A stretch of DNA of 64,000 nucleotides from contig NZ_KB907788.1 in assembly GCF_000382205.1 (NCBI RefSeq), positions 124,001 through 188,000 of the forward strand. The letters are read 5' to 3'. Below the pieces are notes generated by a model. It was not told the origin of the DNA. It ran no database searches and saw only the letters and a list, made by a program, of their open reading frames with translations. Below, piece after piece: positions 17,380 to 26,771 of the stretch. This DNA is from Dyadobacter beijingensis DSM 21582 (GTDB lineage: Bacteria; Bacteroidota; Bacteroidia; Cytophagales; Spirosomataceae). Within the stretch, counting starts at the first letter, position 1. Every line of letters begins with the position of its first letter. Both the position numbers and the translations under genes were made by a program.

Positions 17380-19656
17380 ATGATCATGGCCAAGAAAAAC
17401 AACACGCCGGAAATGCCGGCGACAACCCCCGTCATGCCCGACGAGCAACATCCCGATTACCAGGCATATACATACGGCGACGACGATGCCGAAGCGGCAG
17501 CACAAGCCGGCGGCGCCGGACCGGGCATCCCGGGCGTGCCCCAGATACCGATTCCGATGGAGCCGTTTCCCGACCTGCCGTTTCCCAACCTTCCCAATCT
17601 CCCGCTGAAAATATGCTCGGCCGTGAGCGGGCGGTACAAATTGAGGAACGTGCTCCCGACAGGCCCTAACGGCCCGATAGGCGTGCCGATATTCAACCTG
17701 ACGAGCATTACCGTGCGGGTGGATGTGGACCGGTTTTATCCGCAGAAACGTATATCCGTGCAAGTGAGCCGCGTATTGCCCCGGTCGACGGCGCACATCA
17801 TTGCGGACGTCACTTCCGACAAATGTACAGGATTGAACCGCAGGAGAATTGAAGCGGTGATTTCTTACCGCGAGGGAAATAACGCACTAATTCCGGGGGA
17901 ACGGCTGCTTTTTGAAGCCAGCCGGGGCCTTGGCGCGGGGTATTCCAATTATAAACTGACTGTTTTCGGTAGCGCCACGCCCACCAAAACCTATGTCCTG
18001 GATTTCGTAAGCCAGTATTTCGACGACGTCGAATTCGAGGTCGACAAAGTAGCCAATGCCGACGACCCGACGACGGAGTACCAGACGCACAGCCACCCCA
18101 ACCACCCCGCCAGCCTGCCGAACGAGACCATTTCGTTTGAAACCGTCTACAAACGGGCGGGTTTCAATGCGACCATGTCGCCCAACCGCAGCGAAATACC
18201 CATTTCAGGCGCAGGCGCGAATGGAACGTGGAGCGACAGCGAAATGCACAATGCGATGGTAACCTACTGGTCGCGGTTCTCGAACCTGCCGCAATGGGCG
18301 CTGTGGGTACTGTTTGCCCGCCAGCACGACGAAGGTTACAGCCTCGGCGGCATCATGTTCGACGACATCGGCCCGAATCACCGCCAGGGGACCTCCATTT
18401 TTACGGAGAGTTTCATCAAAGACGTTACGCCGGGCGATACGAATCCCGACGCATGGCGGAAACGGATGGTATTCTGGACGGCAGTCCACGAAATGGGCCA
18501 CGCATTTAACCTTGCGCATAGCTGGCAGAAAGCCATGTCGACCCCGGACGGCGGGCACCCGTGGCTGCCATTGGTAAACCAGCCCGAGGCGCGCAGCTTC
18601 ATGAACTATCCGTTCTTTGTGAGCGGCAAGGAGCGGGCATTCTTTTCGAATTTCGAATTCCGCTTTACCAATGAAGAGCTGCTATTCATGCGCCACGCGC
18701 CGCGCCGGTTTGTGCAAATGGGTAATGAGAACTGGTTCAGCAACCACGGGTTCGAAGAGCCGAGACAGGACATGTTCTCGGGCCGTTTCAAACTCGAAGT
18801 GCGGCCTAACCGGGAGAACAATACCTATTCCTTCCTGGAACCGGTGAGCATCGAGCTCAAACTGACCAATACCAGCGGGTTACCATTGGCGCTGGACGAG
18901 CATTTGCTGCAAGACGGCGGGCATATCATCCTGTTTGTCCAGAAAGACAGTGGTACGGTTAAAAAATGGCAGCCGATGATTGTCCGCTGCCACGACGAGC
19001 ACAAGAAAATGCTCGCAGACGGGGAATCCATTTACGGCACGCACATTGTGAGCGCTTCCACCTCCGGCTGGCTGATCGACGAGCCTGGTTTTTACAACAT
19101 CCAGGCCGGCGTCGATATGGTGGACGAGGTGCTGCTGAGCAATGTGCTGCGGGTTTTCGTTGCGCCGTCGACGAACCCCGAAGAGAACAAGCTGGCACCG
19201 GATTATTTCACCGAGGACGTGAGCCGTGCCTTGGTATTCGACGGGGCGCCCGCGCTCTACAAGGCAATGGATACCTTGCAGGAGGTAACGGAAAGGCTCC
19301 CCGGCACGGCGGCATCGCTGCACGCCACCAAAGCCGTGGCTGCCCCGTTGCTGAAACCTTACAAGAAGCTCGAACAAAAAGACGGCTCGCTGGTGGTAGA
19401 AGCCAGCAAGCCGGACATCGATAAAGCGGCGCAGCTGCAAACCGCCGCGCTGATGAGCTCGCCCGACAAGGCCGCCGACACATTCGGGCACATCGATTAT
19501 TTTAAATCCATGGAAAAGCTGGCCGACGCGTTGAACGACTCCGGCCAGAAAGCCGAGGCCAAAAAGGTCATGTCCAGCTCCATTGCCACGATGAAATCCC
19601 GCGATGTACTTAGCGAGGTGATCCAACAGGCTGAGAACAAGGCGAAGGCGCTTTGA
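17380..19656 (+). CDS. Large metzincin-like zinc metallopeptidase without signal peptide
   Basis: 758 residues (Met3 is an alternative start). It opens with a polar, acidic stretch and then a Pro-rich linker (residues 48-76, PFPDLPFPNLP). Beta-rich domains follow to about residue 230. The catalytic signature is HEMGHAFNLAH, with His370, Glu371, His374 and His380. Met408 in SFMNYPF fits the Met-turn that defines metzincins. A later beta domain (LEPVSIELKLTNTSG ... GWLIDEPGFYNIQAGVDM) and a helical Ala/Lys-rich C-terminal region complete it. No signal peptide or T9SS tail is visible, unusual for a peptidase of this size. It is third in an operon with the Trp/Pro-rich protein. Substrate unknown; processing of its small neighbours is one possibility. 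Confidence 0.75.
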   Translation: MIMAKKNNTPEMPATTPVMPDEQHPDYQAYTYGDDDAEAAAQAGGAGPGIPGVPQIPIPMEPFPDLPFPNLPNLPLKICSAVSGRYKLRNVLPTGPNGPIGVPIFNLTSITVRVDVDRFYPQKRISVQVSRVLPRSTAHIIADVTSDKCTGLNRRRIEAVISYREGNNALIPGERLLFEASRGLGAGYSNYKLTVFGSATPTKTYVLDFVSQYFDDVEFEVDKVANADDPTTEYQTHSHPNHPASLPNETISFETVYKRAGFNATMSPNRSEIPISGAGANGTWSDSEMHNAMVTYWSRFSNLPQWALWVLFARQHDEGYSLGGIMFDDIGPNHRQGTSIFTESFIKDVTPGDTNPDAWRKRMVFWTAVHEMGHAFNLAHSWQKAMSTPDGGHPWLPLVNQPEARSFMNYPFFVSGKERAFFSNFEFRFTNEELLFMRHAPRRFVQMGNENWFSNHGFEEPRQDMFSGRFKLEVRPNRENNTYSFLEPVSIELKLTNTSGLPLALDEHLLQDGGHIILFVQKDSGTVKKWQPMIVRCHDEHKKMLADGESIYGTHIVSASTSGWLIDEPGFYNIQAGVDMVDEVLLSNVLRVFVAPSTNPEENKLAPDYFTEDVSRALVFDGAPALYKAMDTLQEVTERLPGTAASLHATKAVAAPLLKPYKKLEQKDGSLVVEASKPDIDKAAQLQTAALMSSPDKAADTFGHIDYFKSMEKLADALNDSGQKAEAKKVMSSSIATMKSRDVLSEVIQQAENKAKAL

Positions 19657-19684
19657 CGATAGCAATGGTCGCGGGCGGGCGGTG

Positions 19685-21490
19685 TTACCTTTTCACCACC
19701 CGCTCCGCCACCATTTCTCCATTCCCCAGCATTACCCGCACGATGTACAGCCCGGCAGGCAAGCCTTTGGCATCGATCGTGTTCCTGTTTTTAGCCTGGT
19801 GCACCACCACGCCGCCTGCGTTCACCACCTCTATTTCGCTTCCCTGCGGCATACCGCTGATCGTAATGAGGTCGTCCACAGGGTTGGGACTGATGGTAAT
19901 CATCTGGTTGGACTGCATTTTTACGTAAATAACCCTTGAATAGGCAAATGCCGCGCTGCCATTTTCAGCCGCACGGTCCACCTGTTTCAAACGGTAATAT
20001 ACAATCCCCGCCAGCTGCGCGGGTGTATCTGTAAACGCATATTCCTTCATACCCCCGGTCTCGCGCACGGGTGCGGATACCCGCCCGACGGTGCGGAACG
20101 CCTTGCCGTCCGGCGACGATTCCAGTTCGAAATAGTCATGCCCCGTTTCCCAGGCCGTGGCCCAGCTTAATGCAACGCGGTTTTGTTCCGTCGGCTCGGC
20201 GCTGAACCGCACGAGCTGCACAGGCAGGCCGGAAGCGACGGTCGCGACGCCCGGTACGCGGTTGGCGCTCGGGCATTCCAGCCGGTGGCAGGCGGCGTAA
20301 AAGGTCGTCGATTCGTTCAAAACAGGTGTAACGAAGCTATTGCCGACTGTCAGGTAATTACCGTTCACCGGGGCGTCGTACCAAAGGATTACCCCGATAC
20401 AATGAGAGGCCGTAAGCGTGGCCGTGGTGCCTTTCGGGATCGTTTGCCCGACGACGAACGGATCGAGGCCCTTGCTGTTGATCAGCCCCGGCCGCAGGAG
20501 CTCGATGGCGCTGCGCATGCGTGCGCGCTGGTCGCTGGTAAACTGCGTCTGGCAGGTCTCTCCATTATAACCCATGTAATTTTTCAACACCGTGCCGAAA
20601 GGCTGATTGCCATTGCAGGGATTGAGCGGGTTAGTCTCCGAATAGCAAACGTAATTGGAAAGCTTGTTGACGGGCTCCGTATCGCAAATGCCGTCCCCGT
20701 CCTCGGCGCAATTGTTATTGACCGGGCATTCGAGCATATCGAGGTCGCCCATGCCGATGCCCCGCGCGAAGGTGTGCCACAGGTTCATGCCATGTCCCAG
20801 TTCGTGCGGTAACACTTTGGAATTGAAATAGGCGGACATGGTCATCGTGCCGTCGGTGGCAGAGTAGCCGCCCGTCGGGAAATGCGCAAACGCGGCAGCC
20901 TGGTCCATGTAGTTCACGACCCAGATGTTGTAATATTCGAGATTACTCCAATAGCTGAGCGGGTACACCTGATCATACGGCAGGCCGGGGCCGGTCGGTT
21001 CGGTGACGCCGAAGGTGGTATAGGCAGGGTTATTGGGGTAAATACGGTTGATACCGTTCGTAGGGCTGCAATCCGGGGCCCGTACGGCGAGTTGAAACTG
21101 GATCTTCGTGTCCACACCGTCGGATTCGGGCAGCTGGTTACGGAATGCTTTGTTCAATGCCGCAATGCCGTCGATCACCTGCTGGTCGGTGAGCAGGGAG
21201 CGGTCCTGCGGCTCGATGATGTGCACCACCACCGGAATGTTGTAGATAACGTCCTCCGCGGCCGTACGCTGCGCTTTGGCACTCGCCATGTAGGTTTTCA
21301 AACGTTTTTGTACGTCGTCGTAAATCTGTTTCCTGGATTTTGAGAGTAATAGCTTCTGATGTCGCTCAGAGGTCATGCACGTTGAGGGAACGGCTTTTTG
21401 TGCATGCGAAACGGTGGCGGGTAGCCATAGCGCGGCAATTAAAACAATGCAGCACGCCACGGCCGGAGAAATTCCGGTAAAATTTTTCAT
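19685..21490 (-). CDS. Secreted M43 (cytophagalysin/pappalysin-type) metalloprotease with T9SS sorting domain
   Basis: 601 residues. An N-terminal signal peptide ends near LPATVSHAQ. A propeptide-like segment follows, then IPVVVHII, the start of the M43 catalytic domain. The zinc motif is HELGHGMNLWH (His229, Glu230, His233, His239) with Met306 in NYMGY as Met-turn. The Cys-rich insert (CPVNNNCAEDGDGICDTEP) is typical of calcium-binding cytophagalysins. The C-terminus carries the fibronectin-like EQNRVALSWATAWETGHDYFELE region and a type A sorting domain (ISPNPVDDLITI ... GLPAGLYIVRVMLGNG). It should be exported by the T9SS and degrade extracellular protein. It converges with the metzincin gene 28 bp away; a 10-bp stem with one wobble at 19675-19703 may terminate both. 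Confidence 0.92.
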   Translation of the reverse strand: MKNFTGISPAVACCIVLIAALWLPATVSHAQKAVPSTCMTSERHQKLLLSKSRKQIYDDVQKRLKTYMASAKAQRTAAEDVIYNIPVVVHIIEPQDRSLLTDQQVIDGIAALNKAFRNQLPESDGVDTKIQFQLAVRAPDCSPTNGINRIYPNNPAYTTFGVTEPTGPGLPYDQVYPLSYWSNLEYYNIWVVNYMDQAAAFAHFPTGGYSATDGTMTMSAYFNSKVLPHELGHGMNLWHTFARGIGMGDLDMLECPVNNNCAEDGDGICDTEPVNKLSNYVCYSETNPLNPCNGNQPFGTVLKNYMGYNGETCQTQFTSDQRARMRSAIELLRPGLINSKGLDPFVVGQTIPKGTTATLTASHCIGVILWYDAPVNGNYLTVGNSFVTPVLNESTTFYAACHRLECPSANRVPGVATVASGLPVQLVRFSAEPTEQNRVALSWATAWETGHDYFELESSPDGKAFRTVGRVSAPVRETGGMKEYAFTDTPAQLAGIVYYRLKQVDRAAENGSAAFAYSRVIYVKMQSNQMITISPNPVDDLITISGMPQGSEIEVVNAGGVVVHQAKNRNTIDAKGLPAGLYIVRVMLGNGEMVAERVVKR

Positions 21491-21580
21491 GGTACAGATG
21501 CTTAGGGTTCACTGGGCAATGCACTATGAAATAAATATAACTATATTAAAATGAAGTATAATTATTTCTGTCAAAACAAG

Positions 21581-21604
21581 ACAGCCGGCTCGCGGGCCGG
21601 CTGT
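21581..21604 (-). terminator. Rho-independent terminator of the first SusC/SusD operon
   Basis: ACAGCCGGCT (21581-21590) pairs with GGCCGGCTGT (21595-21604), nine pairs plus a G-T, around CGCG. On the minus strand it is followed by CTTGTTTTG. It lies 42 bp after the SusD stop codon. Confidence 0.7.
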
Positions 21605-21645
21605 TTGCATGATTGGTTGGATCGTTTTTGAACTACGTCAATAAC

Positions 21646-23154
21646 TTAAAACCCAGGGTTATTTGGCAGCAGATTCGGGTTCACGTCCGACTCCTGTCTC
21701 GGCACCGGGAAAAGCAGCTGCTTCTCGCTGAATGTGGCGCCGAAAACCGTTTTGTGGCCTACGAAATCGTCCCAGTTGCCCGTCACGTCGTTATGGACTT
21801 TCCGGGTACGGACCATGTCGAACCACATTTTGTTTTCAAAACAAAGCTCGAAATAGCGTTGCAGCCACACTTCCCGCTCGAACGCGGCCTGGTTCAGGCC
21901 CGAGACCGGGGCTAGTGTAGCACGTGCACGGATCGCATTCACGTATTCCACGGCCTTCGCATTCGGCGCGCCCTCCGCGCGGTTGGACGCCTCCGCGTAC
22001 ATCAGGTATACGTCCGCGAGTCGGTACAGCGTGAAATTGAGGTCTGATTTAATTGAATTCGTCACCGCATTCGCATCGAACCATTTGTAAATGTAGGTAT
22101 TCTTGAATGTCACGGGCTGGCCGGTTTTGATGCTAGGGGCCGTTGTGTAGAAGAACTGCTTTTCCGCTACCCGCTTGTCGCCCGCCGGGAACGACTTGAT
22201 GAACTGCGGTGTCGGGTACACCGATCCGTACTCGTCCGCATACTTCGAGATACCCGAATAGTTCGGGATCGTCAGCGGCGTAAGCGGGTTGGTGAGTGGT
22301 ACGCTCGCCGCATATTGTACCTGGAAAATGAATTCTCCCAGGTTCTTGTTCGCCGGGTTGATCATATCCGTGTAGTTTTTGAACAGCGAATAGCCGCCTT
22401 TCTGGATCACATTCAGCGAGCGCTTGGCCGACTCCGCATAATACTGCTGGCCGCCGTTGATCGCCGCGCCCGCGTAAGTAAGGTACACGTCCGCGAGCAG
22501 CGATTCCACCGCCGACATCGATACCATCCCCGTCGTATTCGACCACGGCAGGGTGGAAGTTTCCGCCGCCAGCAGGTCGGGGATGATGATTTTGTCGTAA
22601 ATGTCCTTCGCAGGCGTGCGCGGCACATTCAGGTCGAGGCTGGTAGGTGTGGCCGTCACGGCAGGCACCGCGCCATACATCCGCACGAGGTAGAAATAGT
22701 AGAGCGCGCGCAGGGTATGCACCTCGGCGAGCATATTGTTCTTCTGTTCGTCGGTAAGCCCCACGGCGCTGATGCCCGGAATGCTTTGCAGCGCCAGGTT
22801 ACAGGCGCCCACGCCCAGGTACATTTGCTGCCACCACGTATCGAAATAGAACGAAGTATTGGTATAGCCCAGGTTCTGGTAATTTACAAAACCCGTCTGG
22901 CCGAGGTCGCTGTTGGCCTTGCCGGTCATGAATTCGAGCAAATTATAGGTATTGCCGCCGTACGACGACGGCTGCCCGGCCAGCAGGCCCTGCAAGTTCA
23001 CGTACGCGGAATTGGCATAAGCGCGGGCCACCTTGCTGCTCGACGCCTCCGATTCAGGCGTGAGAAAGCCGGTAGGCGTTTCTTCGAGAAAATCGGAACA
23101 GCCGCCGATGGTCAGCAATGAAGCTGCCAGCAATATATTTTTCAGCACTTTCAT
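21646..23154 (-). CDS. SusD/RagB-family nutrient-binding lipoprotein
   Basis: 502 residues with a lipoprotein signal (LLTIGGCSDF, acylated Cys19). The body has the helical TPR-rich SusD pattern: VHTLRALYYFYLVRMYGAVP in the N-terminal half and, at the C-terminus, AAFEREVWLQRYFELCFENKMWFDMVRTR followed by LLFPVPRQE and a terminal NNPGF. It caps the SusC barrel of the neighbouring gene at the cell surface. The SusC stop is 18 bp upstream of its start, so the pair is co-transcribed. No glycosidase or other enzyme follows before the terminator, so its ligand (glycan, peptide or other) is not predictable. Confidence 0.95.
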   Translation of the reverse strand: MKVLKNILLAASLLTIGGCSDFLEETPTGFLTPESEASSSKVARAYANSAYVNLQGLLAGQPSSYGGNTYNLLEFMTGKANSDLGQTGFVNYQNLGYTNTSFYFDTWWQQMYLGVGACNLALQSIPGISAVGLTDEQKNNMLAEVHTLRALYYFYLVRMYGAVPAVTATPTSLDLNVPRTPAKDIYDKIIIPDLLAAETSTLPWSNTTGMVSMSAVESLLADVYLTYAGAAINGGQQYYAESAKRSLNVIQKGGYSLFKNYTDMINPANKNLGEFIFQVQYAASVPLTNPLTPLTIPNYSGISKYADEYGSVYPTPQFIKSFPAGDKRVAEKQFFYTTAPSIKTGQPVTFKNTYIYKWFDANAVTNSIKSDLNFTLYRLADVYLMYAEASNRAEGAPNAKAVEYVNAIRARATLAPVSGLNQAAFEREVWLQRYFELCFENKMWFDMVRTRKVHNDVTGNWDDFVGHKTVFGATFSEKQLLFPVPRQESDVNPNLLPNNPGF

Positions 23155-23172
23155 ATCTGTTGTGGTTGCGGT

Positions 23173-26100
23173 TTAAAAAGTAAGTGTCAGGCCCAGGTTC
23201 CACACGCGCGGGCGTGGGTTGGAGAAGAAATCCAGGTTTTGCGAGAATGCCGTATTGGCACCATAGCCCGAGTTGAAAGTATCCACTTCCGGATCGTAGC
23301 CGCTGTATTTCGTGATCACAAACAGGTTTTGAACACTCGCGTAAATGCGCAGCCGATCCATTTTCAGGCGGTCGAGCACGTCGTTGTCGAACGTATAGCC
23401 GAGCATGAAGTTTTGTCCGCGGATAAATGAGCCGTTTTCCACCCACCAGGTATCGAAGTGCGAATCCTGAGCGAATTTGTAGTTACGCACCTGTGAAATC
23501 ATCGTATTCTGGTGGTCGGGCGTCCAGGCGTCGAGCACCGTAGCGAGGCTGTTGGCGATCGTCTGGCGGTCTTCTACCGAATGCTTGAAGGTCGCGGCGG
23601 TGTTCAGGCCTTCCACGAAGCGGATGTTGAACGAGAAATCGAAGCCCTTGTATTTCATGGTACTGTTGATGCTTCCCGTCCATTTCGGCGTCGTGCGGCC
23701 GATAATGCTGTAATAATTGCTGCCGTCGGCATTGTAGATGTACTTCCTGTCGCCTGGTTTCAGGTTATGCTCGGCGGCCAGGGCAGCCTCGTCGGAGCTG
23801 TAAGTGCCGATGCGCGTCATGCCGTACAGCGAGCCGATCGGTTCGCCCACGCGCAGGATGTTCGTTTGTCCCAAAAAGTTGGGCCCCGGGAAAATGTCGG
23901 CATTACCGCGGTTCAGTTTCAGGATCTTGTTCGCATTGGTAGCCAAAATGAAGTTCGTCGTCCACGAGAAGTTACGCGTTTCGATATTGGTGGTATTCAA
24001 GCTCACCTCGAAACCGGAGTTCCGCACCGAGCCGACATTCTGGTACACGTTCGCGTTCACTTCTCCGGCCGACCACGGAATGGGCGCTTGAAGCAGCAGG
24101 TCTTTCGTCACGCGGTTGTAATAATCCACCGTCAGGTCGATTTTCTGGCCAAGCCCCAGTTCCACGCCCGCATCGAACTGCAACGATTTCTCCCATTTCA
24201 GATTAGGGTTACCCAGGTAGCTCGGCAGCAATGTCGATTGCAAGGCACCGTTCAGCACCGTGCTCGTCGCGTTGGTCGTTCCCGGCTGGATCTGCGCAAT
24301 GGATTGGTACTGACCGATTTCCTGGTTCCCGGAAAGCCCGTAGCTCGCCCGCAATTTCAGGTTGGTAATCGTTTTGCTGCCTTTCAGGAAGCCCTCTTCC
24401 GATACGCGCCAGGCGGCACCCACCGACGGGAAGAATGCGTATTTGTTGTTCTTGCCGAATTTCGACGAACCATCGTAACGGCCCGTTGCCGTGAAGAGGT
24501 ATTTCTCGTCCAGGTTATAGGTCGCCCTGGCAAAATACGAGTTCATCGCCCATTTGTAATCCGACGACGTCGAAGAGCTCCTGACCGAACCCGAACCGAG
24601 TGTATGCCATTGGAAAATGTCGTCGATAAAGTTTTGTGTTTCAACAAAATCTGTTTCCTGGTTGTACTGCTGCCACGATGCCCCGAGCAATGCCGTAAAC
24701 CGGTGGCGCTGGTTCACCGTCTTGTTCCAGGTCAAATAGTTTTCCGACTGCCAGTAGGTGTTCAGGTAGCCCCGGATGTTGGCCACACCACCCTGGTCGG
24801 CCGACATGTGCGCCAGGTTTTGGGAAGAAAAATAGTTGTTCTTCTGCGATTGCAGGTTGAACCCGAGGTCGGTCTTGAAATCGAGGTCCTTTGCGATGTG
24901 GAACAACAGATAGGTGTTTCCGAGCGATTGCAGCGTATTATTGATCGTGTACCGGTTGTTGGCGATGTTTACCGGGTTGGGGCCCCCTTCCAGCCCGGCA
25001 ATGTCGTTGTTGCCGGCCCAGGTGCCGTCGGGGTATTTAACGGGCAGGATCGGCACTTCTTCCGACACCATGCGCGGCACATTAAGCCCACCGTTACCGT
25101 CCGATACCAGGCGCTGCCGGCTGCTGATGAGCGAAAGGCTTCCGCCGGTTTTCAGCCAGCGGTTAATGTCCGTATCCACGGTAAAGCGGAGGTTATAGCG
25201 TTTGAATGCCGACGTGGCCATCAGACCGTTCTGGTTGAGATAACCCAGCGAGAGGCTGAACAATGTTTTGTCGCTCCCGCCCTGGAAATTCAATTGATGG
25301 TTGTTGGAAAATGCAGGTTTGTATACCTCTTTTTCCCAGTTGGTATTGTAAAGCGGCTTGTCGTTCGCATCGAAAAGCAGCGGGAAATTGGTATGATTGA
25401 GCTGAGCGGGAGGCGTCCACACGCCGCCTGCCGGGTCGAATTTGGTACCGTTGGCGTAAGCCTCGTTGTAGACCTTGACGAATTGGTCGGAATTGAGTGT
25501 TTTCACATGGCGGTACAGCTCGCTCACGTTCACATTGCCGTCATAGGAAACTTTCATCCCGCCCACACGGCCGCGTTTGGTGGTGATCATGATCACGCCG
25601 TTGGCGCCGCGTGCGCCGTAAATGGCTGTCGACGAGGCGTCTTTGAGTACTTCCAGCGAGGCGATGTCGTTCGGGTTAATGGAGTTGCCATCCACGCCGA
25701 TCACGCCGTCGACGACGTAGAGCGGGTCGATGTTGGAGTTGATGGAACCGATCCCGCGCACGCGCACCTTCGCGGCCGCACCCGGCGCATTGCTGTTCAC
25801 GCTCACTTCCACACCTGCGATCTTGCCTTGCAGGGCCTGGGAAACATTCGGAACAGGCTTGTCCATGAGCTGCTCGCCCTTAATGGTCGCCACGGCGCCG
25901 GTCAGGTCCGATTTGCGGACGGTACCGTACCCGATCACGACCACTTCGTTGAGCGCCTTGGAATCGGACACCAGACCCACCTCGATGGCCGACTGGTTAC
26001 CGACCGTGATTTCCTGGCTGGTAAAGCCTACAAAGCTGAATACCAGTACGCTGGATTCGTTGGGGACATTGATTTCGAAATTTCCGGAAGCGTCTGTCGA

Positions 26101-26331
26101 AGTACCGACGCCCGTTCCTTTAATGAGCACGTTAACGCCGGGCAGCGGGGAAGAATCTTTGGAGTCCAGCACCTTGCCGGTAATCTTCTTGTCGGCGGAA
26201 AAAGCGGGCGGGCCTGCAATCGAATGCAGCGAAAGGAGCAGGAGCAGCAGGTTTAGCAGGGCTATTTTTATCGTCCCGACCGGCATGGTAATGGCCGGCC
26301 TGGGCAGGCGGCATTGTACATCACTTTTCAT
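23173..26331 (-). CDS. SusC/RagA-family TonB-dependent outer-membrane transporter (no STN domain)
   Basis: 1052 residues. After the signal region (possible starts at codon 1 or Met16) comes a carboxypeptidase-regulatory-like domain (KKITGKVLDSKDSSPLPGVN, about residues 48-125). The plug follows with the SusC signature (NEVVVIGYGTVRKSDLTGAV; IYGARGANGVIMITTKRG), and then a 22-strand-type barrel ending in a terminal aromatic strand (RVWNLGLTLTF). It imports large ligands with the SusD protein encoded 18 bp downstream. Unlike the two other minus-strand SusC proteins of this window it lacks an N-terminal STN signalling domain and has no sigma/anti-sigma genes beside it, so its regulation must be different. 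Confidence 0.95.
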   Translation of the reverse strand: MKSDVQCRLPRPAITMPVGTIKIALLNLLLLLLSLHSIAGPPAFSADKKITGKVLDSKDSSPLPGVNVLIKGTGVGTSTDASGNFEINVPNESSVLVFSFVGFTSQEITVGNQSAIEVGLVSDSKALNEVVVIGYGTVRKSDLTGAVATIKGEQLMDKPVPNVSQALQGKIAGVEVSVNSNAPGAAAKVRVRGIGSINSNIDPLYVVDGVIGVDGNSINPNDIASLEVLKDASSTAIYGARGANGVIMITTKRGRVGGMKVSYDGNVNVSELYRHVKTLNSDQFVKVYNEAYANGTKFDPAGGVWTPPAQLNHTNFPLLFDANDKPLYNTNWEKEVYKPAFSNNHQLNFQGGSDKTLFSLSLGYLNQNGLMATSAFKRYNLRFTVDTDINRWLKTGGSLSLISSRQRLVSDGNGGLNVPRMVSEEVPILPVKYPDGTWAGNNDIAGLEGGPNPVNIANNRYTINNTLQSLGNTYLLFHIAKDLDFKTDLGFNLQSQKNNYFSSQNLAHMSADQGGVANIRGYLNTYWQSENYLTWNKTVNQRHRFTALLGASWQQYNQETDFVETQNFIDDIFQWHTLGSGSVRSSSTSSDYKWAMNSYFARATYNLDEKYLFTATGRYDGSSKFGKNNKYAFFPSVGAAWRVSEEGFLKGSKTITNLKLRASYGLSGNQEIGQYQSIAQIQPGTTNATSTVLNGALQSTLLPSYLGNPNLKWEKSLQFDAGVELGLGQKIDLTVDYYNRVTKDLLLQAPIPWSAGEVNANVYQNVGSVRNSGFEVSLNTTNIETRNFSWTTNFILATNANKILKLNRGNADIFPGPNFLGQTNILRVGEPIGSLYGMTRIGTYSSDEAALAAEHNLKPGDRKYIYNADGSNYYSIIGRTTPKWTGSINSTMKYKGFDFSFNIRFVEGLNTAATFKHSVEDRQTIANSLATVLDAWTPDHQNTMISQVRNYKFAQDSHFDTWWVENGSFIRGQNFMLGYTFDNDVLDRLKMDRLRIYASVQNLFVITKYSGYDPEVDTFNSGYGANTAFSQNLDFFSNPRPRVWNLGLTLTF

Positions 26332-26771
26332 ACAGGGATTAGTTAGTGTTTATCAAGCGTTTTTAGTCAAAAAAAATGCGGCAGTCCGTAGGGCCGGACG
26401 GGGAGCGGATGGGATTCATAATGGATAATCAGGTTTAGTAATAATTCCGGTTTCAATCGATTTCGGGCATAGCAAAACCGTCACCTCTTGCCGTGCGGCA
26501 GGCGTTCTTAACGGTTTTTGTCAGGGTGAGGGGGGGATTGTAATATTTTTAAAAAATATAGTCCAAAAGAGGGCAGGGCACATTTAAACGCCGTTAAAAT
26601 GGCCTTAAATTAGAATTAAAATGCAACGCGGCTGGACAAAACGGTGGTAACGGTGGCGGTGCCGGGAAGGCGGGAATGGCCTGAGCGACAGGCGATGCGC
26701 GCGGGGGCTTTAACAAAAAAGGTCCGGAGAGCGCTCTCCGGACCTGGCATTACAAATCTTGCTGGTTCAAC
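26332..26771. other. 440-bp region between two SusC/SusD operons
   Basis: It holds the leader of the SusC gene ending at 23173 and the terminator of the operon coming from 28367. The part next to 26331 is AT-rich but shows no exact TTG/TAnnTTTG promoter. A run of AT-rich sequence at about 26540-26570 lies near the middle. No ORF here is convincing. Confidence 0.5.
26721..26744 (-). terminator. Perfect 24-bp palindromic terminator
   Basis: GGTCCGGAGAGC (26721-26732) is followed directly by its exact reverse complement (26733-26744). On the minus strand the hairpin is followed by TTTTTTG, so it ends the 26772-31885 operon 28 bp after the SusD stop codon. Confidence 0.85.

Noticed and set aside
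23512..26256. 914-codon plus-strand open frame
   Set aside because: It is antisense to the SusC gene at 23173-26331; its His/Arg/Val-rich translation is the usual mirror of codon bias in GC-rich genes.
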